A stretch of DNA of 64,000 nucleotides from Paenibacillus plantarum (GCF_013141695.1 NZ_WHNY01000004.1:124001-188000), one strand, 5' to 3'. Positions 40,675-50,130 are shown, counted from the stretch's first letter. Notes: generated by a model not told the origin, from the letters alone. Made by a program: numbers and translations.

Positions 40675-43600
40675 TCAAAGGACTACAATAATAAATGTTT
40701 TAATTTCGTAAGGTTTAATTTCAAAACGAAGCTCTTCCCCATAGTTAGGCTCCTCTATTGGCCGCTCCATCAGGTCGCATTCTTGCCAAGAAATGATCTT
40801 CATTGCGCTTTCCAGAACAATCTCATTGCGCGCACCCGAATATTCATGAAGACGCAGGATCAGTACATCTTGGTCCTCTGCCTTCTTCACAGCGTCCACC
40901 ATCACATGTCCACCCTTAGCTTTGAACAGGGACAAAGCCTCCCTGGAATGAGCAGTTCCTGGCGCAACCCGAAGCGGATTATTTAAATCCCAAGCAGCCT
41001 GGGCGGTGCCGCCTTCAAGCCAATCTCCTCGATGCGGAAATAAGGCATAGGTGAACAAATGCTCACCTAAATCTGCCGTTGGGTCTGGAACCATCGCCGA
41101 TTTAATTAGCGTTAAGCGCATAACATGGTCTTTAATGTCATAGCCATATTTACAATCATTAAGCAAACTGACTCCATAACCGCGTTCTGACAAATCAGCC
41201 CACTGTTGGCCCACTGTCTCATAACGCGCGTAATCCCAGCTCGTATTCCAATGCGTTGGCCGCTTCACGTTACCAAATTGAATGTCAAAGGTGGCTTCCG
41301 TACTGCGCACCTTCACAGGGAAGGCTACTTTAAGCAGCTGACGTCGCTCCTGCCAATCTACCTTCGTATCGAAGTCGATTCTTCGGCTGTCGGCATATAC
41401 GATCATCTGTTGTGTAATGGTCGATCTCCCATAAAGCCACTCGAAACAAAGGATAGCACGAAACGGGCCGCTTTCGACTAGACGAACCGATTGGAGATCT
41501 CCGATCACGCGCATTTTTTGCTGATAAAACAAATCAATATCCCAAGCTTCATGACGCCCCTTCGGCTTATCCTCGAACACTTGAAACACATTGCCGGCTT
41601 CTCCTTCAGCGAGCACTTCACGGTTCTCACGCTTGTCATAAATCCGTGTGAGGTGACCGGCGGAATTCCACTCAAGCTTGTAAAAAGGAGTCGACATCCA
41701 GTCATCACCATGTTCGAAAATATCTTTATGATCATCTTGAAGAGCAGCAGGGCTCGTCGAATAATAAATGGTAGAGTAACCCATAGACGGAATTTGTCTA
41801 ACAGGGATCAACCACTGATCACCCGAATGGGTTGCGTTGAGCTTCACGCCTTCTTGGTCGGTCCATAAACCCGTCGCGGGCAATGAATCGCTTGACAGAG
41901 ATACAACCCCATCACGATCCCAAAGGGCGCTGTTGAATACCAAGTAGCTCTTGATACCGTCAAGTTCACTCTTTGGATCAGCCATGGCTTCTGCTGCACG
42001 ATGCCATACACGATGACCAAGCTCGAATGCTTCCGCATATTCCAGCCTGCAATCTTCATACACCTCACGAATGGAAGAACCTGGGATAATATCATGAAAC
42101 TGATTACGCAAAATAATTTTCCAACCTTCGGCAAGATCTGATTGTCCATATTCCGTCCAATCGGAACGAAGCACGCTGTTCAAAGCACTTAACCATTCTG
42201 TCTCTCGGTATAGAAGCTCCAGCTTGCGATTCGCCCGCTTATTGTATGCTTGGCTCGTGTAAGTCCCGCGATGCAGCTCCAAGTAAAGCTCTCCATCCCA
42301 TGTGTGCACATATTGATCTGTCTGATTGACCGTCTCTTTTAATTGTTCAAAATAAGCATCCGCCCGCCCTGTCGTCACCTTCGGTACACCCGGCATATTC
42401 TCAAGTCTACGTCGCATTTCGAGCATTTCGCGGTTCACGCCGCCTCCACCATCCCCATAACCGTAGGAAAGCAGTAACGATTGATTAAGTTCCTTATTGC
42501 GATAAGCTTCCCAAATCCCTTGTACAGAATGAGGCGTCACCTTTCCGTTGTATGTATAGAAGAAGGCACCCTCACTACCACCTGGGTCAGGTGTTGTAAT
42601 GAAATGAGTGAGTACCTCACTGCCATCAATTCCTCTCCATTGGAAGGTGTCATGGGGCATTCGATTGTATTGGTTCCAGCTGATTTTGGTCGTCATGAAC
42701 ATATCGATGCCAAATTTCTTCAAAATTTGTGGCAGCGCCCAGCTATAACCGAATACATCTGGAAGCCACAAATATTTGCAATCAACACCGAATTCTTCTT
42801 TGAAGAAACGCATCCCGTACATCATCTGTCTGACGATTGATTCGCCCGACGTTAGGTTGCAATCGGCCTCAAGCCACATCGCACCTCCGGCCTCCCAGCG
42901 TCCCTCTTTCACCCTCATTCGGATTTGTTCGTAAATTTCTGGATAATCCGTTTTTATATAGTCATAAAGCTGCGGCTGGGTTTGCAAAAAAACATATTCC
43001 GGGTATTGCTCCATCAGACGGAGTACGGTCGAGAACGATCTAGCAGCCTTTTCACGTGTATGCTTTAGGCGCCATAGCCAAGCTACGTCAATATGCGTGT
43101 GACCTATGCATTGCACTGTTACGGGGTGCCGATTCGTTAACTGCGCTAGTTCACTTTGCAATGTATCTCTTGCTTCTGAGATTGAGGTATAGAAATCCTC
43201 AGAGCCCGGATAGGACCAATCAATCCGCAGAAAGGCACGATCTAGCGCCTTCGATAAATCGTGATAGTCCGGCGAATTCTCTTTTAGTCCCCTCACCGTA
43301 TCTAAAGCTGCGCGAGCAGTAAAGAAAAGATCATCAGTTGCTTCATCCAACCAACCTATACGCGCGAGGCGCAGTGTATGTTCTATAGGAGCATCAGGAG
43401 CATAACCATTCAAACCGGACCAAAGCCGGAATTGAAGGCTTACCTTCGTTCCAATCAAATCGGGAGTGAAGAACACTTCCTCGTGATTGGAATCCACACC
43501 TTGATAGGGCTTGCCGTTCACAAATAGCAAGGACTCAAAACCGCTGTTGTGGCCTCCTCCAGTCTGACCGAAATTAAATCGTCCAAGCACATTACGACCT

Positions 43601-43833
43601 TCCCACGCGGAAGGAATCTCAATATCGATCGTTAGCCAAACGTAGTAATCACGTCCGGTCCAACGATCTCCTAGGCTCACTTCTTCCCACTGCCCCTCAC
43701 ATGAAGGGTAAGCTCCCACTATTCCCTCATGATCTACCTGCTTGCGAATATGTGTCAGCGTTTTTTCCCCACGATACCTGTAACCGCTTAACTCGTTTAG
43801 TCTTGCCTCCAGCTTTTCCATGATCCAAAACAT
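40675..43833 (-). CDS. Alpha-mannosidase, glycoside hydrolase family 38
   Basis: A 1052-residue cytoplasmic GH38 enzyme hydrolysing alpha-mannosides. Catalytic domain (about 238-510) begins with the zinc motif HTHIDVAWLWR (His247, Asp249) and has the nucleophile Asp324 in WLEADCNLTSGES; the helical and beta-sandwich domains follow to the end (IPGSSIREVYEDCRLEYAEA, RIDFDTKVDW). No signal peptide. The ATG at 43833 follows GGGGGA by seven bases. A perfect LacI-type operator lies 14 bases upstream of the start, and the LacI gene is immediately upstream. Substrates may be mannose-containing oligosaccharides taken up by a neighbouring importer. Confidence 0.95.
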   Translation of the reverse strand: MFWIMEKLEARLNELSGYRYRGEKTLTHIRKQVDHEGIVGAYPSCEGQWEEVSLGDRWTGRDYYVWLTIDIEIPSAWEGRNVLGRFNFGQTGGGHNSGFESLLFVNGKPYQGVDSNHEEVFFTPDLIGTKVSLQFRLWSGLNGYAPDAPIEHTLRLARIGWLDEATDDLFFTARAALDTVRGLKENSPDYHDLSKALDRAFLRIDWSYPGSEDFYTSISEARDTLQSELAQLTNRHPVTVQCIGHTHIDVAWLWRLKHTREKAARSFSTVLRLMEQYPEYVFLQTQPQLYDYIKTDYPEIYEQIRMRVKEGRWEAGGAMWLEADCNLTSGESIVRQMMYGMRFFKEEFGVDCKYLWLPDVFGYSWALPQILKKFGIDMFMTTKISWNQYNRMPHDTFQWRGIDGSEVLTHFITTPDPGGSEGAFFYTYNGKVTPHSVQGIWEAYRNKELNQSLLLSYGYGDGGGGVNREMLEMRRRLENMPGVPKVTTGRADAYFEQLKETVNQTDQYVHTWDGELYLELHRGTYTSQAYNKRANRKLELLYRETEWLSALNSVLRSDWTEYGQSDLAEGWKIILRNQFHDIIPGSSIREVYEDCRLEYAEAFELGHRVWHRAAEAMADPKSELDGIKSYLVFNSALWDRDGVVSLSSDSLPATGLWTDQEGVKLNATHSGDQWLIPVRQIPSMGYSTIYYSTSPAALQDDHKDIFEHGDDWMSTPFYKLEWNSAGHLTRIYDKRENREVLAEGEAGNVFQVFEDKPKGRHEAWDIDLFYQQKMRVIGDLQSVRLVESGPFRAILCFEWLYGRSTITQQMIVYADSRRIDFDTKVDWQERRQLLKVAFPVKVRSTEATFDIQFGNVKRPTHWNTSWDYARYETVGQQWADLSERGYGVSLLNDCKYGYDIKDHVMRLTLIKSAMVPDPTADLGEHLFTYALFPHRGDWLEGGTAQAAWDLNNPLRVAPGTAHSREALSLFKAKGGHVMVDAVKKAEDQDVLILRLHEYSGARNEIVLESAMKIISWQECDLMERPIEEPNYGEELRFEIKPYEIKTFIIVVL

Positions 43834-43846
43834 GCCTATTCCCCCT

Positions 43847-43860
43847 ATAACACGTGTTAT
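43847..43860. promoter_or_regulatory. LacI-type operator upstream of the alpha-mannosidase
   Basis: ATAACACGTGTTAT is a perfect 14-bp palindrome with the central CG typical of LacI-family sites. The identical sequence lies upstream of the LacI gene at 44940-44953. Confidence 0.8.
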
Positions 43861-43884
43861 GTAAGATGATAAAAAAGGGTAGGA

Positions 43885-44916
43885 CTACCTGCTCCTACCT
43901 GTCATTACACTATCCCTCATCGATAGCTTTGCTGGTACCCATTGCTTTTCCTTGCTATCTATCGCTTGCTTCCCCTCGATGTACGTGATAATTCGGCTTG
44001 CTGCTGCTCGGCCCATATCTGAGTAGGGAACCTCTACAGCACTTAGTGCGGGAACCAAGAAAGCATTAACGCTTTCTGTGTTATCTGCTGCCATAATATG
44101 CACATCTTCACCGATGCGCAGACCTAGCTTATTGGCGGCACGGTATATATAAATAGCCCCTCTCGACCAATTGGAAAGGATAGAAACAGGCTTAGGCAGC
44201 ATCTCCAGCCACTTCTCCCAATCCTTAGGCGTATAAAGCCAAGACTCTTCCTGGCGCAATTCTATAGAAGCCTCGAAACCGTGTTGGCTCATCCACTCCT
44301 GATAACCTTGCAGTCGTTCACGGTCTCCCCAATTCGGCTTATACTCAGACCCGCTATAAACCCCCAGATAAACTGGATGCAGTTTAGTTAGCGCCCACAT
44401 GGCATTCAACGCGTCATGCACACTTTGTCTATAATCCATAAGAATCGAGGTCGTATTCGGGCTCTCTGGGTATCCTTCAACCGAAATGAAGGGAACTTGC
44501 TGATCATTCAGCTCCTTCTCCCAACTCTCATCAGCGTAGCCCGTCGTGTCTTTGGTCACGATGCCGTCAATTCGCTTGTGCATGAACAGCTCGATCAGCT
44601 CAGTTCGGTTTTCTACACCACACAGAAGGACGTGGTACCCTCTCTCTTTGCAAGCTTCCTGAAGCCCCTGCAGCATTTGTGTAAACATCGGGTTGCTTAA
44701 ATCCCCATGCACACCGATACAGTAACTTCGGCCGGTTCTCATTCCCTTTGCCTGCGCATCAACCCGATAGTTCAGCTCCTCAATTGCGTCCAGAACCGCT
44801 TTTCGCTTCTCGTCGCCGACTCCGATACCGGGCGTGTTGTTAAGAACCGCTGACACAATGCTTCTGGACACCCCTGCACGTCTAGCTACGTCAAAACTGG
44901 TTACGCGCTTTGCCAT
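43885..44916 (-). CDS. LacI family transcriptional regulator
   Basis: A 343-residue repressor: helix-turn-helix (1-50, TSFDVARRAGVSRSIVSAVLNN), hinge, and periplasmic-binding-like ligand domain (60-340, GIGEDV-like MAADNTESVNAFLVPALSAVEVPYSDMGRAAA). GGAGAAGG precedes the ATG. It is upstream of the GH38 gene in the same direction, with matching operators before both genes, so it most likely represses itself and the mannosidase until a mannoside appears. Confidence 0.93.
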   Translation of the reverse strand: MAKRVTSFDVARRAGVSRSIVSAVLNNTPGIGVGDEKRKAVLDAIEELNYRVDAQAKGMRTGRSYCIGVHGDLSNPMFTQMLQGLQEACKERGYHVLLCGVENRTELIELFMHKRIDGIVTKDTTGYADESWEKELNDQQVPFISVEGYPESPNTTSILMDYRQSVHDALNAMWALTKLHPVYLGVYSGSEYKPNWGDRERLQGYQEWMSQHGFEASIELRQEESWLYTPKDWEKWLEMLPKPVSILSNWSRGAIYIYRAANKLGLRIGEDVHIMAADNTESVNAFLVPALSAVEVPYSDMGRAAASRIITYIEGKQAIDSKEKQWVPAKLSMRDSVMTGRSR

Positions 44917-44939
44917 TCAATCACCTTCTCCAGAACAAA

Positions 44940-44953
44940 ATAACACGTGTTAT
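44940..44953. promoter_or_regulatory. LacI-type operator upstream of the lacI-family gene
   Basis: ATAACACGTGTTAT again, followed at once by a degenerate copy ATAACACATGT (44952-44962). The two overlap so that repressor dimers could bind side by side. It is 24 bases upstream of the repressor start. Confidence 0.78.
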
Positions 44954-44968
44954 AACACATGTCAATAT

Positions 44969-45307
44969 TCATTTATGGATAAAAGAATACAAGTCACTAC
45001 GTCTCTCAGGGGTACGATTGATCCTACCCGTTTGTTCTGGAGAAAGGGAAGCGTAATCGGTTATTCGAATATCGATGAGCTCGACAAGCTTTCTATCAAA
45101 CTGAATTTGAACAACTGCCGGGTTCAAATTCCCGATTACCGTATCCTGTTTGTGGTGAGTATAGACCACATCCACGAGTGTTAGGGAAATTTCCAGAAAA
45201 GATGAAATATCGATTGGGATCCCATTCATCAACTTTCGTAATTCGATTCCCTCTGTTGGTGGAATGTTGGCCAATCCTCCTTCGTGACTCATTCGGGAGG
45301 TCATCAA
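44969..45307 (-). pseudogene. Remnant of a Ser/Thr kinase domain (multidomain sensor kinase type)
   Basis: A 112-codon fragment that reads ...NLNPAVVQIQFDRKLVELID...LSPEQTGRINRTPERRSDLYS and then stops. NLNPAVV is the catalytic-loop region (normally HRDLNPANIL), LIDIRI the former DFG segment, and SPEQTGRINR...RSDLYS is highly typical of the kinase domain that heads very large kinase/AAA/GAF/histidine-kinase proteins. The catalytic HRD and DFG are lost, the first half of the domain and everything after the activation segment are missing. It lies between the CE7 remnant and the LacI promoter and is surely non-functional. Confidence 0.65.
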
Positions 45308-45342
45308 TATCTAAATTTGTCAGAATTTCACATAAGCAAGCA

Positions 45343-45385
45343 GTAAAAAAACAAGGCCCCCCCACTTTCGGGGTTGACCTTGTTT
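45343..45385 (-). terminator. Terminator of the third importer/oxidoreductase operon
   Basis: On the minus strand AACAAGG, ACCCC, a short loop, GGGG and CCTTGTT form a two-part stem followed by seven T residues. It lies about 36 bases after the stop of the CE7 remnant. Confidence 0.8.
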
Positions 45386-45420
45386 GGTCTAGAAACAAAA
45401 GAGCGATTAATTACATTAGA

Positions 45421-46154
45421 TTAAAGCTGCAGCATAAACTTGAGAATGGTATCGTTCAATCCAGGCAATCCCTCATGTCCGAAGTCAGGATAAATTTCAA
45501 GTTGCTTACTCGCGATTATCTTGTTGTAGGCAGCAAACTGAGTCGAAGGTGGACAGGTGCTGTCCATTAAGCCAACGCCCATCAGCACATCTCCTTGGAT
45601 GCGTGATGCTAAATACTGTATATCGATGTAACCAAGCTTCGTGAAGATTTCCTCTTCCTTCCGATGTTGAGGATCAAAATGACGAAAAAACGTTCGAAGC
45701 TCGTTATACGCATCTTTGGCAAGATCCATCTCCCATACCCGCTTGTAGTCGCATAAAAAAGGATAGACAAGTGCAAGCTTCTTAATTCGCGGTTCCAGCG
45801 CTGCGCAGGCTAAGGTAATCCCTCCGCCTTGCGAACCTCCGGTGACCCCGACTCGATTGGCATCGACTTCTGGCATGTCCATGACGATGCCAGCCGGATG
45901 CGGATGCGTATGATGTTTCGGACGTACATACTTCGCATGAATTCTCACCCCGCGCACACCGGTAAAATATAAATCAAAACAATCCGCAAACGGAACCTGA
46001 AATTTACTCTCTACCAGTGCAACATTCGCTGAGGTAGATTTCATTTCGCCCTGCGCTTGACGCCAGAACTCCTCAAAATCTGCGGTTTCGGGTCTCGCCC
46101 TGCATACTGGCGTAACTGCTCTAACGGCATATCCAAAATCGCCATGTTCTTCAT
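45421..46154 (-). pseudogene. Decayed acetylxylan esterase/cephalosporin-C deacetylase (CE7) gene
   Basis: The intact end of a CE7 esterase is clear: MPEVDANRVGVTGGSQGGG (nucleophile Ser), YPFLCDYKRVWEMDLAKDAY, LMDSTCPPSTQFAAYNK (Asp) and DFGHEGLPG (His). Two lesions are visible. First, the upstream frame MPLEQLRQYAGRDPKP is correct, but then one base is missing near 46081-46086, so that the expected ADFEEFWRQAQGEMKS appears in another frame. Second, PHPAGI joins directly to VMDMPEV, skipping about 75-90 residues that hold the HGY oxyanion strand and RGQGG; this deletion is in frame. A 207-codon frame from 46044 remains open but lacks essential core. It was the last gene of the third importer operon. 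Confidence 0.85.
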
Positions 46155-46196
46155 TTCTCCAATTTGTTCAAACGGAAACCCTATGTGGCTTCTGTT

Positions 46197-48491
46197 TTAG
46201 GATTCGTAACATCTAATCTCGTAAACGGCGGCGCTAGGGTCGCCATTCGTCGCGTGAATGACAATTCTCAGCTTATCTGTCCTTATCTGTTGGCTCAATT
46301 CGTGTTTGCGATGCCGCTGATAATTCCCCTTTACCTCAAGCACTTGCTCCCACGCACCGTTTACAAATGCCTCAAGGCTGTAATCTTTCGGGCACTGCGG
46401 ATCGCGATGGAATGGAGCATACCCATGATATTCCCAAAGGATATTACCTGGAAACGTTAGCTCAATCTGTCCAATAGATTGTTGCTCTTCCCATTTCAGT
46501 TCAAGCCACTGAGGAAGCGGTTCACTCGTATCAGAACGCCATAAGTTCGTATAACGATAAGGACGCGTTACTCCGTTGATAACGTGCTTAGGACTGTACG
46601 CGTACTGCGGAGGGTCAACTCGGAAGCTGCGTGTCGGCCCGTTCCAATCCCGACGCATCTTTCCTTGGCCCATTTCAAACGCACATGTATGACCTGGCAC
46701 AATCCCGTCCCCGCAATGCCATGCAATTTGTGGATTCGCAAGTAAGTCCAAGCGAACATAGCTTCCTGACTTCAGCCCATCTGCTTTACTCAGCTGCACA
46801 TCCCAATCAATCCATTGATATTTCCCTGGCATGATGTGCAGTTCTGTTGTGGCTATCGGCGGGTTCGCTTCGCAACGGTAATCCCAAATATGATCAACTG
46901 GGATAATTTGGGCTTCAACGATTTGAGGCGTGTCGCTCATATTCGTCACACAAACAGAAACCCGATTCAAGACTCCCTCCGAAATCGCAATCCATTGACC
47001 CTTTCGCTGGTGGAGAATCTCTTTATGATGCCCCAGTTCACCTGATTGGAGCAACTCCTTGTTCACTTCAGAGCCTCGACAAACCGCTTGGCTGCTAGCT
47101 GTAACGCTCGCGTTGCGTGCGAGGTCTAGCTCGTCCTCATTCTCCGTATTCAGCAGGAAGCAGCCGTCGCGCAATAACGTTTGCTTGACTTCACGAATTG
47201 CCTGACTCGGCAGGTCAGCAAGCGCTAAACCTTTTTGCAAAGCAATGGCTGCCGAGGTTCCAACTGCCTGCCCAATAAGTGCCGTCGTCGACATGACACG
47301 AACCGTCCCCAATGCGGCATGCGTCACACTTACGTTGCGTCCCGCCATCATCAGATTATCGATATCCTTAGCAATCATGATCCGAAGCGGAATACCATAC
47401 GGCCCGCAATAGCTTTTAATCGCATATTCACTCGTTTCCGCGTATCCCTCCGCACTCGCGGGTTCTGCTGTCGGAGCAAGTAAACCGCCTGGTGTATGCA
47501 AGTCAATGAACCAACCACCGAAGGCGATCTCATCTGGAAATACCGTTTTGTTAGCCGGATCGTGTTCAGTCATGAAATATTGCCCGATAATTCGGCGGCT
47601 CTCCCTTTTACCTGGCACCTGTCCGACCCAGTCCAGCGCATAATTGGCCGCTTTTTCTTTCATCTCCGGATCCTTGTTTTTAATCCAGTCCCATATGCCA
47701 AGCGTATGACGCGTCAATTCGTGTCGAATATTCTCGGAATCGTAGATGGTATTCCACGGTACGCCGATCTCGATCCACCAGTATCCCCCATGCAGACTTT
47801 GAAAAGGCCTGCCCTGCTTGTAGAAGTAATCCGGATCTTCATGCTTGACCGCCCATTCCGGCGCCTGGAACGGAACCGGCCGCCCCATATCCTTGGCCCT
47901 GAAATGAATGGAATTTCCCATTGTATCTTTGCTTGCCTTAAGCGGAGCATGCGGTTCGTTAAATTCTTCAAAGCCCTCAGAACCCCACCGCCATTCGCAG
48001 CCAGCCTGATCGGCAACAATACCGTCACCAGTACAATCGACGAAAATTTTGCCTTCGATCGTAATTTCCGTTTCTGCATTAGCCACCCGTGCCACAACAG
48101 CGCTGATGGTACGATCACTGCTTTTTAACACGGAGACAATAGACGTATTTAAGTGAAATGACAAATTCGGCGTACTCATCGCCATATCATACATCGTCAT
48201 ATCCCAAACGCTATTCGTCCAGCCATTCTCAAGAATGGGTGCGTGGTTGCGCGCACGCTCTTCGATGAGCAATTCTGAAATGATGCCGGTTTCTCGCGCA
48301 TAAGCATGAAAAGCAGCCGCTCCATGCGGTGTCACGCACACCTCCGAGGAACTGTTGCCACCAAATACAGGACGATCCTGAATGATGCAAGTTTGGGCTC
48401 CGTGCCTAGCTGCCGAGACGGCCGCACAAAAACCAGCCAAACCACCGCCGCAGACAACTACGTCGTATTGTTCCTGTTTTTTTACTATCAA
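46197..48491 (-). CDS. FAD-dependent oxidoreductase with C-terminal discoidin-like domain
   Basis: A flavoprotein of about 764 residues. N-terminal FAD-binding motif VVVCGGGLAGFCAAVSAARHG, then FGGNSSSEV, FVDCTGDGIVADQAGC and MMAGRNVSVTHAALGTVRVM, the signature of FAD-dependent oxidoreductases linked to sugar loci (reaction unknown). Residues after about 540 are beta-rich and resemble a carbohydrate-binding F5/8 type C domain. No signal peptide. I favour TTG 48491 (LIVKKQEQYDVVV) as start, with GGAGAG eight bases upstream; the longer frame from 48527 overlaps that site. It follows the binding-protein gene of the third importer. Confidence 0.85.
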   Translation of the reverse strand: MIVKKQEQYDVVVCGGGLAGFCAAVSAARHGAQTCIIQDRPVFGGNSSSEVCVTPHGAAAFHAYARETGIISELLIEERARNHAPILENGWTNSVWDMTMYDMAMSTPNLSFHLNTSIVSVLKSSDRTISAVVARVANAETEITIEGKIFVDCTGDGIVADQAGCEWRWGSEGFEEFNEPHAPLKASKDTMGNSIHFRAKDMGRPVPFQAPEWAVKHEDPDYFYKQGRPFQSLHGGYWWIEIGVPWNTIYDSENIRHELTRHTLGIWDWIKNKDPEMKEKAANYALDWVGQVPGKRESRRIIGQYFMTEHDPANKTVFPDEIAFGGWFIDLHTPGGLLAPTAEPASAEGYAETSEYAIKSYCGPYGIPLRIMIAKDIDNLMMAGRNVSVTHAALGTVRVMSTTALIGQAVGTSAAIALQKGLALADLPSQAIREVKQTLLRDGCFLLNTENEDELDLARNASVTASSQAVCRGSEVNKELLQSGELGHHKEILHQRKGQWIAISEGVLNRVSVCVTNMSDTPQIVEAQIIPVDHIWDYRCEANPPIATTELHIMPGKYQWIDWDVQLSKADGLKSGSYVRLDLLANPQIAWHCGDGIVPGHTCAFEMGQGKMRRDWNGPTRSFRVDPPQYAYSPKHVINGVTRPYRYTNLWRSDTSEPLPQWLELKWEEQQSIGQIELTFPGNILWEYHGYAPFHRDPQCPKDYSLEAFVNGAWEQVLEVKGNYQRHRKHELSQQIRTDKLRIVIHATNGDPSAAVYEIRCYES

Positions 48492-48529
48492 TCTCTCCAC
48501 TCTCCAATTTCTATGTACGATGAACAAGC

Positions 48530-48561
48530 ACGGAGAGAAGAAACAAGGTTCTCCCCTCCGT
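48530..48561 (-). terminator. Intercistronic hairpin after the third binding-protein gene
   Basis: ACGGAG-GGGAGAA and TTCTC-TCCGT form a bulged stem with a nine-base loop between the binding-protein and oxidoreductase genes. No T run follows, so it is more likely an mRNA-stabilising or attenuating hairpin than a full terminator. Confidence 0.45.
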
Positions 48562-48576
48562 TTGGAAATTGTTGGA

Positions 48577-50130
48577 TTAGTTTATATAACCAAGTTCTTT
48601 TAAGCGTTTTTGTGCCCCATCCAAATACAGATTATATTTGAATTTCGTTTCCAAATTCTTCAAGAATTCATCATATTTGTCCAACGAGGTTTTACCGTAA
48701 ATAAATTTAGACAATTCTTCTTTAATAAATCGAGTGGCATCCGCAGTCATAAAGTCCGCTGGCGGGTTTAGAAGACCATTGTACGCTGTCATTCTCGGCT
48801 GTTTTTGCACAAAGTCAATTAATGGGGCTTGCGTTGGAAATTTCGTTTGCAAGTATTCCGCTTCAGGACGACCAGTCACTTGGTAGAGCCAAGTATAAGC
48901 CCCCTCTTTAGCTAATAGATCTGTCGGAACTACTTTTTCGCCATTTAACGTATAATGCCGTCCTTCCACGCCATAACTGACCAGACGATTTCCCTCTTTG
49001 GTGGATATATAATTAATATAATCAAAAATTTTATCTAGTTTGGCCGTATCCTTCTCTAAGGCTTTTGGAATTCCAAACAAAGTAAAGGACGTTCCTTTTC
49101 CTGTGGAAACATCATACTGGCCACCCGGCCCTTTAGGAGGTGCAATCTGCATCCACTCTGCCTTAGGATTGACCTCTTTAATTTGTTTCGCAGGTGCATC
49201 CTTCGCTAGGTCTGTCCATGAGAAGTTACCCATTCCAGCCTTACCTTGAATGGCCTTCTGAACATATTGCTGCCCCGTGGACGCAAGCAATTCAGGGTCT
49301 ACAAGTCCTTCATCAATCATTTTCTTAATGAAAGCAAGCGCGTTTTTCATATTAGGATCATACAGTGAACTTACCATTTTATTGTCTTTAATATAGATTT
49401 CCGGCAAACTGTTGTTCGCAGTTGGAGAGCCGACACCAAACGCTCCATAAATAACAGAGAAAGCATCAAATCCTGCTCCCGTAATCGCATAGGTATCCTT
49501 TTTGCCATTTTTATCCGGATCATCATTCGTAAAGGCTTTCGCAACCGCATACAAATCATCCAACGTAACAGGTGCTTTCAAGTTTAAATTATCGAGCCAA
49601 TCTTTGCGGAGCCAATAACTGTTGGAACCAACACCAGGTTTCTTCGTAATGGTGTATAACTTTCCGTCTACCTTATCGTTATTCAGTGTATCCTCGCCAA
49701 CAAAGTCAGCAAATGGTTTCAACTTGGTTTTCAAGTAGGGGGTTAGGTCTATCAAACTATCCGTAGCAATGCTTTTAAGCAAGCTGTCTCTGTTCAAAAT
49801 TTGATACACATCCGGTGCCGTCCCGCCAGCCAAACGCACATTCAATTGGTTCTGATAATCTTCATTTGTAGCTGGAGATGTTAAAATAAGATTTGTTCCT
49901 AATTTTTTATCCAATTCCGTCTTGACAAAGTCATCGCTAGAAGGCACATTCGTGCCCCATCCTACTTGCATCCATTCAATTTTGACTGGCGCTGATGGCG
50001 CTTTGCTTGCTGCTGGTGCATTGGTTGCAGCTGTTTGTTTGGTTTCTGCTCCATTAGAGCATCCGGCCATGATGACAGCAACTGGAATTGACATGGCTAG
50101 AAACGTCGTTAAGCCCCTTAATTTCTTCAT
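48577..50130 (-). CDS. Extracellular solute-binding lipoprotein, LplA family
   Basis: A 517-residue sugar-binding lipoprotein: signal peptide with Cys24 (MAGCS), Ala/Pro/Lys-rich tether, then WMQVGWGTNVPSSDDFVKTELDKKLG and the usual WLRKDWLDNLNLKAPVTLDDLY. ATG 50130 (MKKLRGLTTF) has AAGGG nine bases upstream; the TTG at 50139 lies in that site. Third gene of the third importer operon, after both permeases. Confidence 0.92.
   Translation of the reverse strand: MKKLRGLTTFLAMSIPVAVIMAGCSNGAETKQTAATNAPAASKAPSAPVKIEWMQVGWGTNVPSSDDFVKTELDKKLGTNLILTSPATNEDYQNQLNVRLAGGTAPDVYQILNRDSLLKSIATDSLIDLTPYLKTKLKPFADFVGEDTLNNDKVDGKLYTITKKPGVGSNSYWLRKDWLDNLNLKAPVTLDDLYAVAKAFTNDDPDKNGKKDTYAITGAGFDAFSVIYGAFGVGSPTANNSLPEIYIKDNKMVSSLYDPNMKNALAFIKKMIDEGLVDPELLASTGQQYVQKAIQGKAGMGNFSWTDLAKDAPAKQIKEVNPKAEWMQIAPPKGPGGQYDVSTGKGTSFTLFGIPKALEKDTAKLDKIFDYINYISTKEGNRLVSYGVEGRHYTLNGEKVVPTDLLAKEGAYTWLYQVTGRPEAEYLQTKFPTQAPLIDFVQKQPRMTAYNGLLNPPADFMTADATRFIKEELSKFIYGKTSLDKYDEFLKNLETKFKYNLYLDGAQKRLKELGYIN

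Noticed and set aside
45178..45570. A 130-codon plus-strand frame across the kinase remnant, terminator and esterase remnant
   Set aside because: It reads through a clear terminator hairpin and two minus-strand remnants; no support as a gene.
47496..48128. A 210-codon plus-strand frame
   Set aside because: Fully antisense to the FAD oxidoreductase, whose motifs are intact; the frame has no recognisable domain.
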